Origin: Actinomycetes bacterium
Lineage (GTDB): Bacteria > Actinomycetota > Acidimicrobiia > Acidimicrobiales > Ilumatobacteraceae
Length of the DNA stretch: 38,663 bases
Direction: 5' to 3'
Assembly: GCA_025356335.1 (NCBI GenBank)
Contig: JANXUF010000060.1
Span: 1-38,663, forward strand
A program made the position numbers and the translations under genes. Position 1 is the stretch's first letter. Each line of letters starts with the position of its first letter. Shown one piece after another: positions 24,291 to 31,674 of this stretch. The notes beneath the pieces were generated by a model, which was not told the origin of the DNA, did no database searches, and saw nothing but the letters and a program-made list of their open reading frames with translations.

Positions 24291-25265
24291 TCAGGGCCCG
24301 ACGTCGCCGTGGCCGCGGAACGAGCCCGTCGGAGTGACGATCGTGCCGGCTTCACCGGCGAGGATCCGTCCGGCATCTTCGAGGGCACCGATGGCGGCGA
24401 CGCCACCGGTCCGCTCGACGAACCGGCAAACGGCGTCGATCTTCGGGCCCATCGACCCGGCCGCGAACTGCCGGTGCCGCAGATCCGCAGGCGTCGCTCG
24501 TGCGATCGGCTCGGATCCCGGCTGACCGAAGTCGGTTTCAACCGCGGCGACATCGGTCAGCAGCAGGAGAAAATCGGCGTGCACCGATTCGGCGATCAGT
24601 GCGGCGGTCAGATCCTTGTCGACAACGGCTTCGACACCGTCGAGTCTGCCGTCGTCGCCACGGACCATCGGAATCCCGCCTCCGCCGCCACACACGACGA
24701 TCACGCCGGCATCGACGAGCCGTTCGATCAGCGCAATTTCGAGCACGGCAGTCGGCACCGGGGAGGCGACGACACGCCGCCAGAATCCTCCGTCGCGTGC
24801 GACGGTCCATCCATGCCGAGCGACGACGGCACGCGCCGTGTCCTCCGTATAGGTCGGACCGACGAACTTCGATGGTCTGCCAAAGGCACTGTCGCCGGCG
24901 TCGACCAGCGTCCGAGTGATCATGGCGACGAGCTCCCGATCCGGCAGCGCGTTCTGCATGGCAGCGAGCAGCCAGTACCCGATGAGCCCCTGCGTCTCGG
25001 CGACGAGCGCGTCCAATGGGTACGGCGCCGCAAGGCTGGCGTCTGCGGACGATTCGAGCGCCAGCAGTCCGACCTGAGGGCCGTTGCCGTGGGCGACGAG
25101 CAGTTGGTGATGCATGCTCAGCGGCGCCAACGCCTTGACCGCACGGGCGATGGTGCGGATCTGCGGCGTGGCGTCGAGCGGTTCGTTACGGATCGCAAGC
25201 GCATTGCCGCCCAAGGCGATCATCACGCGGCGGTCGCCGCGCCGGTGCCCACTGGCCTGGCTCAC
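24291..25265 (-). CDS. arcC: Carbamate kinase
   Basis: A 324-residue carbamate kinase, last step of the arginine deiminase pathway: carbamoyl phosphate plus ADP gives ATP, CO2 and ammonia. Signatures are [76 protein letters not shown] and the C-terminal [24 protein letters not shown] 25265 overlaps the arcB stop by four bases (GTGA), so translation is coupled. It is the last gene of the permease-arcA-arcB-arcC operon. Confidence 0.96.
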   Translation of the reverse strand: MSQASGHRRGDRRVMIALGGNALAIRNEPLDATPQIRTIARAVKALAPLSMHHQLLVAHGNGPQVGLLALESSADASLAAPYPLDALVAETQGLIGYWLLAAMQNALPDRELVAMITRTLVDAGDSAFGRPSKFVGPTYTEDTARAVVARHGWTVARDGGFWRRVVASPVPTAVLEIALIERLVDAGVIVVCGGGGGIPMVRGDDGRLDGVEAVVDKDLTAALIAESVHADFLLLLTDVAAVETDFGQPGSEPIARATPADLRHRQFAAGSMGPKIDAVCRFVERTGGVAAIGALEDAGRILAGEAGTIVTPTGSFRGHGDVGP

Positions 25266-26263
25266 CGACCGAGTGTCGCCACGAGCACGGCCTTGATCGT
25301 GTGCATGCGGTTCTCTGCTTGATCGAAGACGATCGAGCGGTGCGACTCGAACACCTCTTCTGTGACCTCGAAGGCGGTGAGGCCGGTCTGGCGGAACAGG
25401 CGCTCGCCCGTCTCGGTTTCACGGTTGTGCAGTGCTGGGAGGCAGTGCATGAACGCCACCGTGGGGTTGTGGGTCGCCTCGACGACGGCGGCGTTGACCT
25501 GATACGGACGAAGCAGGGCAATGCGTTCCTCCCAGGTCTCGGGTGCTTCGCCCATCGACACCCAGACGTCGGTGTAGAGGAAGTCGACGCCATCGACTGC
25601 GTCTTCGACGACATCGGTGACCCTGATGCGGGCTCCAGTGGACTCTGCAATCTTGCCAGCATGGTTCCGTAGCTCCTCGTCGGGCCACAACGACGCCGGC
25701 GCGGCAAATCTCACGTCCATACCGAGGAGCGCGCCGGTGATCAGCAGCGAATGGGCAGTGTTGTTCCGTGCATCGCCCAAATAGCAGTAGGCGATCTCGT
25801 TCGGGTGTTTGTAGGAATGCTCGTGCATCGTCAACATGTCGGCGAGCATTTGTGTCGGATGCCACTCGTCGGTGAGTCCGTTCCACACGGGAACTCCTGC
25901 GTAGCGGCCGAGCGTCTCGACGGTTTCGTGGGCAAAGCCGCGATATTCGATCCCGTCATACATCCGGCCGAGCACCCGCGCGGTGTCCTTGATCGATTCC
26001 TTCTTGCCGAGCTGCGATCCAGCAGGACCGAGATAGGTGACGTGCGCGCCCTGATCGTATGCTGCGACCTCGAAGGCGCAGCGGGTGCGTGTCGAGTCCT
26101 TCTCGAAGATCAAGGCGATGTTGCGACCCTGCAGCCGTTGCTGTTCGTACCCTCCGGCCTTCGCCGCCTTCAACTGCGCAGCCAGGGCGATGAGGTGGCG
26201 GAGTTCGTCAGGAGTGAAATCGAGTTCCTTGAGAAAGTTGCGGCCGTGCAGATTGAGTGCCAT
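25262..26263 (-). CDS. arcB: Ornithine carbamoyltransferase, catabolic
   Basis: A 333-residue transcarbamylase. The carbamoyl-phosphate site is STRTR (57-61) in [13 protein letters not shown]; it also has [27 protein letters not shown] and the ornithine/Cys loop [11 protein letters not shown]. In this operon it would work in the catabolic direction, splitting citrulline with phosphate to ornithine and carbamoyl phosphate. The operon position between arcA and arcC, not the sequence alone, decides arcB over the biosynthetic argF. ATG 26263 gives the usual [17 protein letters not shown] start; GTG 26266 directly precedes it. Confidence 0.95.
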   Translation of the reverse strand: MALNLHGRNFLKELDFTPDELRHLIALAAQLKAAKAGGYEQQRLQGRNIALIFEKDSTRTRCAFEVAAYDQGAHVTYLGPAGSQLGKKESIKDTARVLGRMYDGIEYRGFAHETVETLGRYAGVPVWNGLTDEWHPTQMLADMLTMHEHSYKHPNEIAYCYLGDARNNTAHSLLITGALLGMDVRFAAPASLWPDEELRNHAGKIAESTGARIRVTDVVEDAVDGVDFLYTDVWVSMGEAPETWEERIALLRPYQVNAAVVEATHNPTVAFMHCLPALHNRETETGERLFRQTGLTAFEVTEEVFESHRSIVFDQAENRMHTIKAVLVATLGR

Positions 26264-26266
26264 CAC

Positions 26267-27487
26267 TCAGCTCGCATCGCGTTGGATCGGGCACGTCATG
26301 CATCGTGGTCCGCCACGCCCTCGGCCGAGTTCGCTGCCGCTGACGGAGATCACCTCGATGTCGTGGTTGCGCAACATCCGGTTGGTGGTCACATTTCGAT
26401 CCCAGCCGATCACCACCCCCGATGCGACGGCGAGGAAGTTCGTCCCGTCGTCCCACTGCTCTCGTTGGGCGGCGCGGATGTCCTCGTCGGCGGTCAGCAC
26501 CTTGACCTTGTCGACATCCAGTGCTTCGGCGATGGCTCTCCACAGATCAGCATTTCGAGTGATGCCGAACCCGGCGCCGTCTCGGTGCAAGGTCCACGAC
26601 CGCAGGTTCTGATCGAGGTACGGATAGGCGATGAACGTGTCGTGGTCGACCATGCTCATAACCGTGTCGAGGTGCATGAACGCATGCGAGCGCGGCAACT
26701 CGACGGCGATCACGCGGTCGGCACCGCGCTGGGCGAACAGTTCGGTCGCCAGTATTTCGACAGCCATCGCATTCGTCCGCTCACCCATTCCGACGATGAC
26801 GGTGGCGTTGCCGATCACATGCACATCGCCACCCTCGAGCGTCGCCGGCTGATGGTCACGTGCATCCCCACCAGCCCAGAACTTCCAGTCGCCAGCGGCG
26901 AAGAGCGGATGATGGCGGTAGATCGCCCGGCTGTGAATGGTTTCGCGTTGACGCGCCGGCTTGGCCATCGTGTTGATACTCACCCCGCCGTAGATCCAGC
27001 ATGAGTTGTCACGTTGGAACAGATGATTCGGCAACGGGGTCAGCACCAGATCGTCCTGGTGCAGCGTCGCCCATCTCAGGCTGTGGACCTTGCCAGGGTG
27101 AAGATCATGCTTGGTCACACCGCCGATCAGGTATTCGGCGAGCACCGACCCGTCGGCATCGTCCGCGAGTTGGCGGAGCGGGGCGACGAGCGATGGTCCG
27201 ACCATCTCCGGTGTGCAGATGAGGTCGAGGACTTCCTCACGCGCCGCCGGGATCTCGAGTGTCTCGGCGAGCAGTTCTTCGAAGTAGTGGACCGCAACGT
27301 CGCGGCTGCGCAGCGCGTTGACGAATCCGTCGTGTTCCTCACGGGCACGTTCTGCCCACAGGATGTCGTCGAACAACAGCGCTTCGATCGTGTCCGGTGT
27401 GAGCCGGGAGAGTTCGAGTCCGGGTCGATGGACGATTGCCTGGCGCAGGCGGCCGACTTCGGAATGGACGCCGAGGGGTTGCTTCAT
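26267..27487 (-). CDS. arcA: Arginine deiminase
   Basis: A 406-residue product, the normal family length, converting arginine to citrulline and ammonia. It begins [18 protein letters not shown], has the substrate loop [27 protein letters not shown] in the core and the catalytic Cys396 in [12 protein letters not shown] at the C-terminus. ATG 27487 is preferred, with AAGGA about six bases upstream; the frame runs to 27529, where it would overlap the permease gene. It is followed by arcB and arcC with almost no gaps. Confidence 0.96.
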   Translation of the reverse strand: MKQPLGVHSEVGRLRQAIVHRPGLELSRLTPDTIEALLFDDILWAERAREEHDGFVNALRSRDVAVHYFEELLAETLEIPAAREEVLDLICTPEMVGPSLVAPLRQLADDADGSVLAEYLIGGVTKHDLHPGKVHSLRWATLHQDDLVLTPLPNHLFQRDNSCWIYGGVSINTMAKPARQRETIHSRAIYRHHPLFAAGDWKFWAGGDARDHQPATLEGGDVHVIGNATVIVGMGERTNAMAVEILATELFAQRGADRVIAVELPRSHAFMHLDTVMSMVDHDTFIAYPYLDQNLRSWTLHRDGAGFGITRNADLWRAIAEALDVDKVKVLTADEDIRAAQREQWDDGTNFLAVASGVVIGWDRNVTTNRMLRNHDIEVISVSGSELGRGRGGPRCMTCPIQRDAS

Positions 27488-27525
27488 GGGGTTCCTTCTT
27501 TCGAGTGGTGCGGGCGTGGCGCTGC

Positions 27526-29073
27526 TCACTGCGTTGGGGTGAGTGTCACTTCTTCGGCGAGTTGCGCCTCCGAGAGTTCGGCAGGTTCGATCGCCTGACC
27601 GATGCGCTCACGGCGGGACTTGAGGAATGCGTAGAGCGGGATGCCGACGAGGAACAGGAGCATCGCCTGGTACACGGCCTGATAGCCGGCAGCGAAGGTC
27701 ACCCAGAGGGAGAACAGCACACTCGACCCGGCGATTGCCAGGTCACGTCCGAGCGCCCACCCGTTGACCTTGCGACGCCGCGACACGAGAAACGCAAGCT
27801 GTGCGCATGCGGAGAACAGGTACGGAATGGCGACGGTGACGACCGACAGCCCGACGAGGTAGGTGAACACCTTCAAGCCGGTGTTGCCGCTGTAGGCGAA
27901 GGCCATCAGGCCTGATGCCACGGCCGTCGAGACGAGGATGCCGAACCACGGCGTTCCGTCGCGGAACGTCTTGGCGAACTGCGGGACGAAGAGTCCGTCC
28001 TCAGCGGCGGCCCGCGGCATCTCGGCCGTGACGAGTGTCCAGCCGTTGAGCGCACCGATGCCGGAGATGACGGCTGTCAGGGCGACGATCTTGCCGACCC
28101 AGGCGGCACGACCGAACATCGTCTGGAAGGCATCGACGAACGGAGCACCGTTGCCGACGAGCGCCTGATGGGACACGAGCCCCATGACGGCAGCGGTGAC
28201 CAGTAGGTAGAGGATGGCGCTCGCTGCCGTTCCGAGGACCGATGCTCTGCCGACGTTGCGACGCGGATTCTTCACCCGGCCGGCGGCGATCGATGCGCAC
28301 TCGACACCGATGAAGGCGAACAGGGCAACGCCTGCTGCGATACTGATCCCGCTGTACAGGCTGCCGCCGGTTGCGTTGAACGGTCCGAAGTTCGTCGTTT
28401 TGACGAAGAACCAGCCGACGACGCCGACGACGATGAGCGGCAGGAACTTGAGAACGACAGTGACGTTCTGGAACCACGCCATCTGGCGGATGCCGACGAG
28501 GTTCACCGCTGCAGGAATCCACAGTCCGGTCATGGCGATCGCGAAGTTCGTCCACGATGATGGATTGTGGATGCCGAAAAGGGAGTCGACGTACAACACC
28601 CACGAGGCGACGATCGCCGCATTGCCAGCGAATGCCGTGATCCAGTAGCACCACGCAGTCAGGTAGCCGGCGAAGTCGCCGAACTCGTGCTTCGAGTAGG
28701 CGTACAGGCCGCCGTCGCTCGACGGGATCCGCTTCGTCAACTGGCCGAACATCGTGCCGAGCAGCAACGCGCCGATCGAGATCACACCGAGCACGAGCAA
28801 CGAAGCCGTCCCGGCACTCGCCATCACCGCCGGCATCGTGAACACGCCCGTGCCGATGATGCTGCCGATGACCAGTGCGGTGGCGGACGGCAGACCGAGC
28901 GCCCTCGCGCTCTTCGCCGCAGCCGACTCGTGCGCCACAGCGGTCTGCACCTGTCTCGGCGAGGGTCGGCGACGGTCGGTCCCGTCGCCACGTGCTGGCG
29001 GCGGATTTGCAACGATCTGCGACACGTCGGACTCAGCTGACGACGAATCGCGCACACGAGCATCGGTCTTCAC
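27526..29073 (-). CDS. APC family amino-acid antiporter (arginine/ornithine type)
   Basis: A 515-residue APC-superfamily transporter with about 12 membrane segments. The hallmark TM1 motif is [22 protein letters not shown], followed by [25 protein letters not shown] and [26 protein letters not shown]. As first gene of the arc operon it probably exchanges external arginine for ornithine, as ArcD does; substrate specificity is inferred from context. GTG 29073 has GGAG seven bases upstream and gives a 55-residue polar N-terminus; an upstream ATG 29103 is in frame but less likely. A DosR-box-like site lies 148 bp upstream. Confidence 0.92.
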   Translation of the reverse strand: MKTDARVRDSSSAESDVSQIVANPPPARGDGTDRRRPSPRQVQTAVAHESAAAKSARALGLPSATALVIGSIIGTGVFTMPAVMASAGTASLLVLGVISIGALLLGTMFGQLTKRIPSSDGGLYAYSKHEFGDFAGYLTAWCYWITAFAGNAAIVASWVLYVDSLFGIHNPSSWTNFAIAMTGLWIPAAVNLVGIRQMAWFQNVTVVLKFLPLIVVGVVGWFFVKTTNFGPFNATGGSLYSGISIAAGVALFAFIGVECASIAAGRVKNPRRNVGRASVLGTAASAILYLLVTAAVMGLVSHQALVGNGAPFVDAFQTMFGRAAWVGKIVALTAVISGIGALNGWTLVTAEMPRAAAEDGLFVPQFAKTFRDGTPWFGILVSTAVASGLMAFAYSGNTGLKVFTYLVGLSVVTVAIPYLFSACAQLAFLVSRRRKVNGWALGRDLAIAGSSVLFSLWVTFAAGYQAVYQAMLLFLVGIPLYAFLKSRRERIGQAIEPAELSEAQLAEEVTLTPTQ

Positions 29074-29220
29074 ACCACATCTCCAAGCGGCAAGCACTGG
29101 CATTCCCTGCTGCGAATTGCTTGCGTCTGTTCGACACCAGGGTCGGGGAAACCATGCAGCGATTCCTCGGCCGTATCGACTTCCTCGCCTCTCACTATCG
29201 CTGGCCGGCCCGCTGGTCGC

Positions 29221-29236
29221 TAGGGCCGATAGGCCC
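29221..29236 (-). promoter_or_regulatory. DosR-box-like site upstream of the arc operon
   Basis: Read towards the permease gene the site is GGGCCTATCGGCCCTA, about 14 of 16 positions of the DosR-type box and nearly palindromic itself. It lies 148 bp from GTG 29073. It is one of the two best matches in the window. Whether it acts on the arc operon, on the CBS gene or on both cannot be decided from sequence. Confidence 0.55.
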
Positions 29237-29288
29237 GACGAACGGTGGCGAGCCAGCGCGACGGTGCCGCTGCCCGCAGGCGTTCACA

Positions 29289-29304
29289 GTGCCGTTCGCC
29301 TCTA
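29289..29304 (+). promoter_or_regulatory. DosR-box-like site upstream of the CBS-pair gene
   Basis: The sequence GTGCCGTTCGCCTCTA keeps GxC and CxCTA and shares 11 contiguous bases with the site before the MgtA-like ATPase gene. It lies 100 bp before ATG 29404. It is a moderate match alone; the shared core raises confidence a little. Confidence 0.4.
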
Positions 29305-29403
29305 TCGCAACGCCCGGCCGGCGACGACCATGAGGTACCGAGGGCCCGCCTGAACGCACCGTCCGTCGGCGCGGAGGGTTCGAGTCGACAGGAACGTGAC
29401 GCG

Positions 29404-29865
29404 ATGAGGATCAGCGAGATGATGCACAGACCACCGGTGTGGATTCGCCCGGAAGCGACCATCCACGAAGCCGCCGTGCAGATGGAACAGACCGGCGTTG
29501 GTGTGCTCGCCATCGTCGACGGAATCGAACTCGTCGGCGTTGTGACCGACAGGGACCTCGTTCGCCGATGCATCGCCACGAACCTCTCCCCCCAGGCGCG
29601 CATCGATTCGATCATGACGATGCCCGTCGTCACGATCGATGCCGATGCCGACCTCCATGACGCCTATGAGTTCCTGCACCGAAACGCCGTGCGACGGCTG
29701 GCGGTCACTCGGAACGGCGAGTTCGTCGGCGTGATTGCGATCGATGATCTCATCATCCAGTTGGCCGCAGATCTGAGCGACCTCGCCAGGCCGGTGACGG
29801 CTGAGCTGCTGTTCGGCCACCGCGACCCGTTGGTTCCCGCAGTCATCGCCACGAAGTCGATGTGA
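29404..29865 (+). CDS. CBS-pair protein (HRP1-like)
   Basis: A 153-residue protein made of two CBS domains (about 1-60 and 65-130): MRISEMMHRPPVWIRPEATIHEAAVQMEQTGVGVLAIVD ... GVVTDRDLVRRCI, then IMTMPVVTIDADADLHDAYEFLHRNAVRRLAV ... GVIAIDDLI. CBS pairs bind adenine nucleotides and usually report energy state. The closest well-known relative in arrangement is the DosR-controlled HRP1 of M. tuberculosis, which is a comparison, not a proven orthology. AGGAA lies about nine bases before ATG 29404. It is convergent with the single-domain USP gene, 32 bp away. Confidence 0.92.
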   Translation: MRISEMMHRPPVWIRPEATIHEAAVQMEQTGVGVLAIVDGIELVGVVTDRDLVRRCIATNLSPQARIDSIMTMPVVTIDADADLHDAYEFLHRNAVRRLAVTRNGEFVGVIAIDDLIIQLAADLSDLARPVTAELLFGHRDPLVPAVIATKSM

Positions 29866-29897
29866 CCATACCCGAGCAACCTGATGGCCGAGTACAG

Positions 29898-30371
29898 CTA
29901 CTGGTCGTTGCAGGGGATGACCGCAATCGGGCACGGCGTGTGATGGACACACGCCGTACTCACGGAGCCGAGCAGTAGATCTCGGAATCCGCCTCGGCCG
30001 CGTGTCCCGACGACGAGCATTTCTGCGGTCTTGGCCCGGTTCAGCAGGACGACGGAGGCAGCGCCCTCGATCGCATGGACATGCAGCCACGGCGGGCGTG
30101 GCTTGCCGTCGAGGAGGTGGTCGACGAGGTTCTCGGCCTCAGCGAGCGACGTCTTGGCGAAGTACTCGGAATCTTCACGCCACATCACGTCGAATCCCTC
30201 CGCAAACTGATACGGAAACGTCCAGGCGATGACGACGTCGAGGTCGACGCTCCGTCGCTCGGCCTCCGAGAAGGCCCACGACAGCGCCCTCGACGAAGCA
30301 CCAGAACCGTCGATCCCGACGACGATCCCGTGATGGTGCGAACCGTCGGCTCGATGCGAATGATTGGTCAT
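29898..30371 (-). CDS. Universal stress protein, single domain
   Basis: A 157-residue UspA-family protein with GIVVGIDGSGASSRALSWAFSEA at the N-terminus and the complete ATP-binding motif GTRGRGGFRDLLLGSVS (G-2x-G-9x-G-S). ATP-binding USPs in actinobacteria are typical of hypoxia and dormancy regulons. ATG 30371 has GAGGAG eight bases upstream. The divergent region above it carries one of the strongest DosR-box-like sites, 60 bp away. Confidence 0.93.
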   Translation of the reverse strand: MTNHSHRADGSHHHGIVVGIDGSGASSRALSWAFSEAERRSVDLDVVIAWTFPYQFAEGFDVMWREDSEYFAKTSLAEAENLVDHLLDGKPRPPWLHVHAIEGAASVVLLNRAKTAEMLVVGTRGRGGFRDLLLGSVSTACVHHTPCPIAVIPCNDQ

Positions 30372-30430
30372 CAGAGAACTCCTCGTTGATTGCGTGCACA
30401 CCAGCGAACCAACCGACAGATGCTGCTCGC

Positions 30431-30446
30431 TAGGGCCGAAGGTCCT
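30431..30446 (-). promoter_or_regulatory. DosR-box-like site upstream of the single-domain USP gene
   Basis: Read towards the USP gene the site is AGGACCTTCGGCCCTA, differing from GGGACTTTCGGCCCTA at two positions only. It lies 60 bp from ATG 30371. Together with the arc site it is the best match in the window. Confidence 0.6.
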
Positions 30447-30678
30447 CAGTCGATCATCTCGCTGCGGGGGGTCGAGCCGATCCTTCATCGCCGGACCTCG
30501 AGTTCAGGGGCTTCGGCTCCTCAGCACCGCTCGCACCCGATCGGGTGATGCCGCTCAACGGCCACAACTCGGTTGTCGAACACCGTCCGTGGTACCCGCA
30601 GTGAACGCCATGATCGTGTCGATCAGTCGGTCGGCAGGTGGGTAGGATGCTGACGAGCACGTTGGTTACACCCGTGGC

Positions 30679-30699
30679 GTGTCGGGACAGGCCGGACAC
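30679..30699. repeat. Imperfect 21-bp palindrome with adjacent hairpin
   Basis: The arms GTGTC (30679-30683) and GACAC (30695-30699) enclose GGGACAGGCCG, which contains the GGGAC half of a DosR-type box. Eleven bases later a GGAGC/GCTCC hairpin follows (30710-30727). It may be an operator or part of a transcript leader; nothing more can be said from sequence. Confidence 0.4.
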
Positions 30700-30837
30700 T
30701 CGGCGTGATCCGGGAGCGTTGCTCCGGAACCCTGGTAGCGCCAAGAATTGGTAGACCCATAGAGACGCTCGATTCCGGTAGCGACACCGCAGAATTGTCG
30801 GTTCGGATTCTTCGCCTCTCGCTTCATGAGGAAGACC

Positions 30838-30888
30838 ATGGAAACAGTTGTTGCCGAGCCGCCCAGCTTCACCGAAAAATCAGCATGA
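30838..30888 (+). CDS. Possible 16-codon leader ORF of the histidine kinase gene
   Basis: ATG 30838 with GAGGAAG just upstream opens METVVAEPPSFTEKSA, ending in a TGA that overlaps the kinase start codon as ATGA (30885-30888). It contains a run of five A (codons GAA AAA). A -1 slip on AAA would continue into the kinase frame as ...TEKISMRPPRV. It may therefore be a coupling leader or the true N-terminus separated by a frameshift. It is too short for a protein-level test. Confidence 0.4.
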   Translation: METVVAEPPSFTEKSA

Positions 30889-31628
30889 GGCCTCCGCGGG
30901 TCGGCGACGATGCCGGCGCCGCCACCGCTGTCATCGACATGACCGACCGACTCGCTGCCGACAGGATCCTGCTGCAGGCGGAAGAGGCGGTGCATGCCGC
31001 CACGATCGCCGTCGCCATCTCCGAGGACCGTGAACGGATCGCTCTCGATCTCCATGACACCGTCGTCAGGCGACTCTTCGCCGCCGGGATGCGGCTGCAA
31101 TCGGCGATGCGACTCGTTGACGACGCTGCGAGAATCCTCTTCGAGCAGACGGTCGACGATCTCGACGAGACCATCCGCGAAGTCCGCAACGTCGTCTTCC
31201 ACCTCCAAGGCATGTCCCGCGTGCCGAATGAAGTCCGCAGACGGTTGATGGTGGCAGTTGCCGAGGCGGGCGAGGTACTCGGATTCGACCCGCGCCTGCA
31301 CATCGACGGTCCCGTCGAAACGACGGACGTCGACCTGGCCGAACACTTGATATCGGTGCTGCGCGAAGCGTTGTCGAACATCGCTCAGCACGCGAACGCC
31401 GGGAACGTTCGGGTGAACATCGTCGTCGCAGCCGACGTCGTGCTGTCGGTTCACGACGACGGAGTCGGCATCCCCGACGACGTGTTCGGAGGGCAAGGAC
31501 TTGCCAGCATCGCAAGGCGCGCCGATATTCTCGGCGGCGAGACATCGATCGTCAGTCAGCCGTCCGGCGGGACGCTGCTCACGTGGCGAGTCCCGAGGCG
31601 TTCGGTCGTCGCCCAGAACCCGACCTGA
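30885..31628 (+). CDS. Short DosS/DevS-like histidine kinase without sensor domain
   Basis: A 247-residue kinase of the HisKA_3/NarX-DosS group. Residues 12-40 (GAATAVIDMTDRLAADRILLQAEEAV) look like the end of a PAS domain plus a linker helix. The dimerisation/phosphoacceptor motif is DRERIALDLHDTVVRRLFAAGMRLQSAM with His57, and the ATPase domain has LREALSNIAQHANA (N box), DDGVGIPDD (G1) and GQGLASI (G2). DosS proteins normally have two GAF haem-sensing domains in front; here none is present. No response regulator gene lies in the window. It could serve a DosR-like regulator encoded elsewhere. The start overlaps a 16-codon leader ORF, so the N-terminus is uncertain. It is convergent with the four-domain USP gene. 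Confidence 0.88.
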   Translation: MRPPRVGDDAGAATAVIDMTDRLAADRILLQAEEAVHAATIAVAISEDRERIALDLHDTVVRRLFAAGMRLQSAMRLVDDAARILFEQTVDDLDETIREVRNVVFHLQGMSRVPNEVRRRLMVAVAEAGEVLGFDPRLHIDGPVETTDVDLAEHLISVLREALSNIAQHANAGNVRVNIVVAADVVLSVHDDGVGIPDDVFGGQGLASIARRADILGGETSIVSQPSGGTLLTWRVPRRSVVAQNPT

Positions 31629-31674
31629 CACCTCCGCGGCAACCAGCACAACGGCAGACATCATCGCTCGCGAC

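Larger units (their letters stand above)
29074..29403. other. Divergent intergenic region, arc operon / CBS gene
   Basis: This 330-bp gene-free stretch separates the arc operon (minus) and the CBS-pair gene (plus). It holds two DosR-box-like sites: one pointing at the arc operon (29221-29236) and one at the CBS gene (29289-29304). A 59-codon open frame (29155-29333) is present but has no ribosome binding site or recognisable product. No terminator or RNA gene was seen. Confidence 0.6.
30372..30837. other. Intergenic region, USP gene / histidine kinase gene
   Basis: This 466-bp gene-free stretch between divergent genes holds a strong DosR-box-like site (30431-30446) and a weaker one (about 30507-30522, GGGGCTTCGGCTCCTC). 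It also has an imperfect 21-bp palindrome at 30679-30699 with GTGTC/GACAC arms, and a GGAGC-GTT-GCTCC hairpin within 30710-30727. TAGGAT at about 30647 could be a -10 element for a plus-strand promoter. Open frames in it show no recognisable protein. Its size suggests complex control or an undetected small RNA. Confidence 0.5.

Noticed and set aside
24285..24300. A GGCCCT-C-AGGGCC palindrome at the convergent arcC/metallo-hydrolase ends that partly matches the DosR-type box.
   Set aside because: It lies between two gene ends with no start nearby and breaks the conserved C at position 12 of the box. It is more likely part of the terminator area or chance.
29155..29333. A 59-codon open frame (MQRFLGRIDFLASHYRW...) upstream of the CBS gene.
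   Set aside because: It has no ribosome binding site or recognisable similarity, overlaps both regulatory boxes, and ends in low-complexity Arg/Pro. Open frames of this length are common by chance at this GC content.
8415..30660. An exact 14-bp repeat GGATGCTGACGAGC shared by the 8.4 kb and 30.6 kb intergenic regions.
   Set aside because: A few exact 14-mers are expected by chance in a window of this size, and the flanks differ.
30735..30815. A stretch resembling a tRNA-Leu D-arm (AAGAATTGGTAGACCC) followed by GGTTCGGATTC, suggesting a tRNA or tRNA remnant.
   Set aside because: No matching acceptor or T stem can be folded and no CCA end is present. The resemblance is limited to short words.
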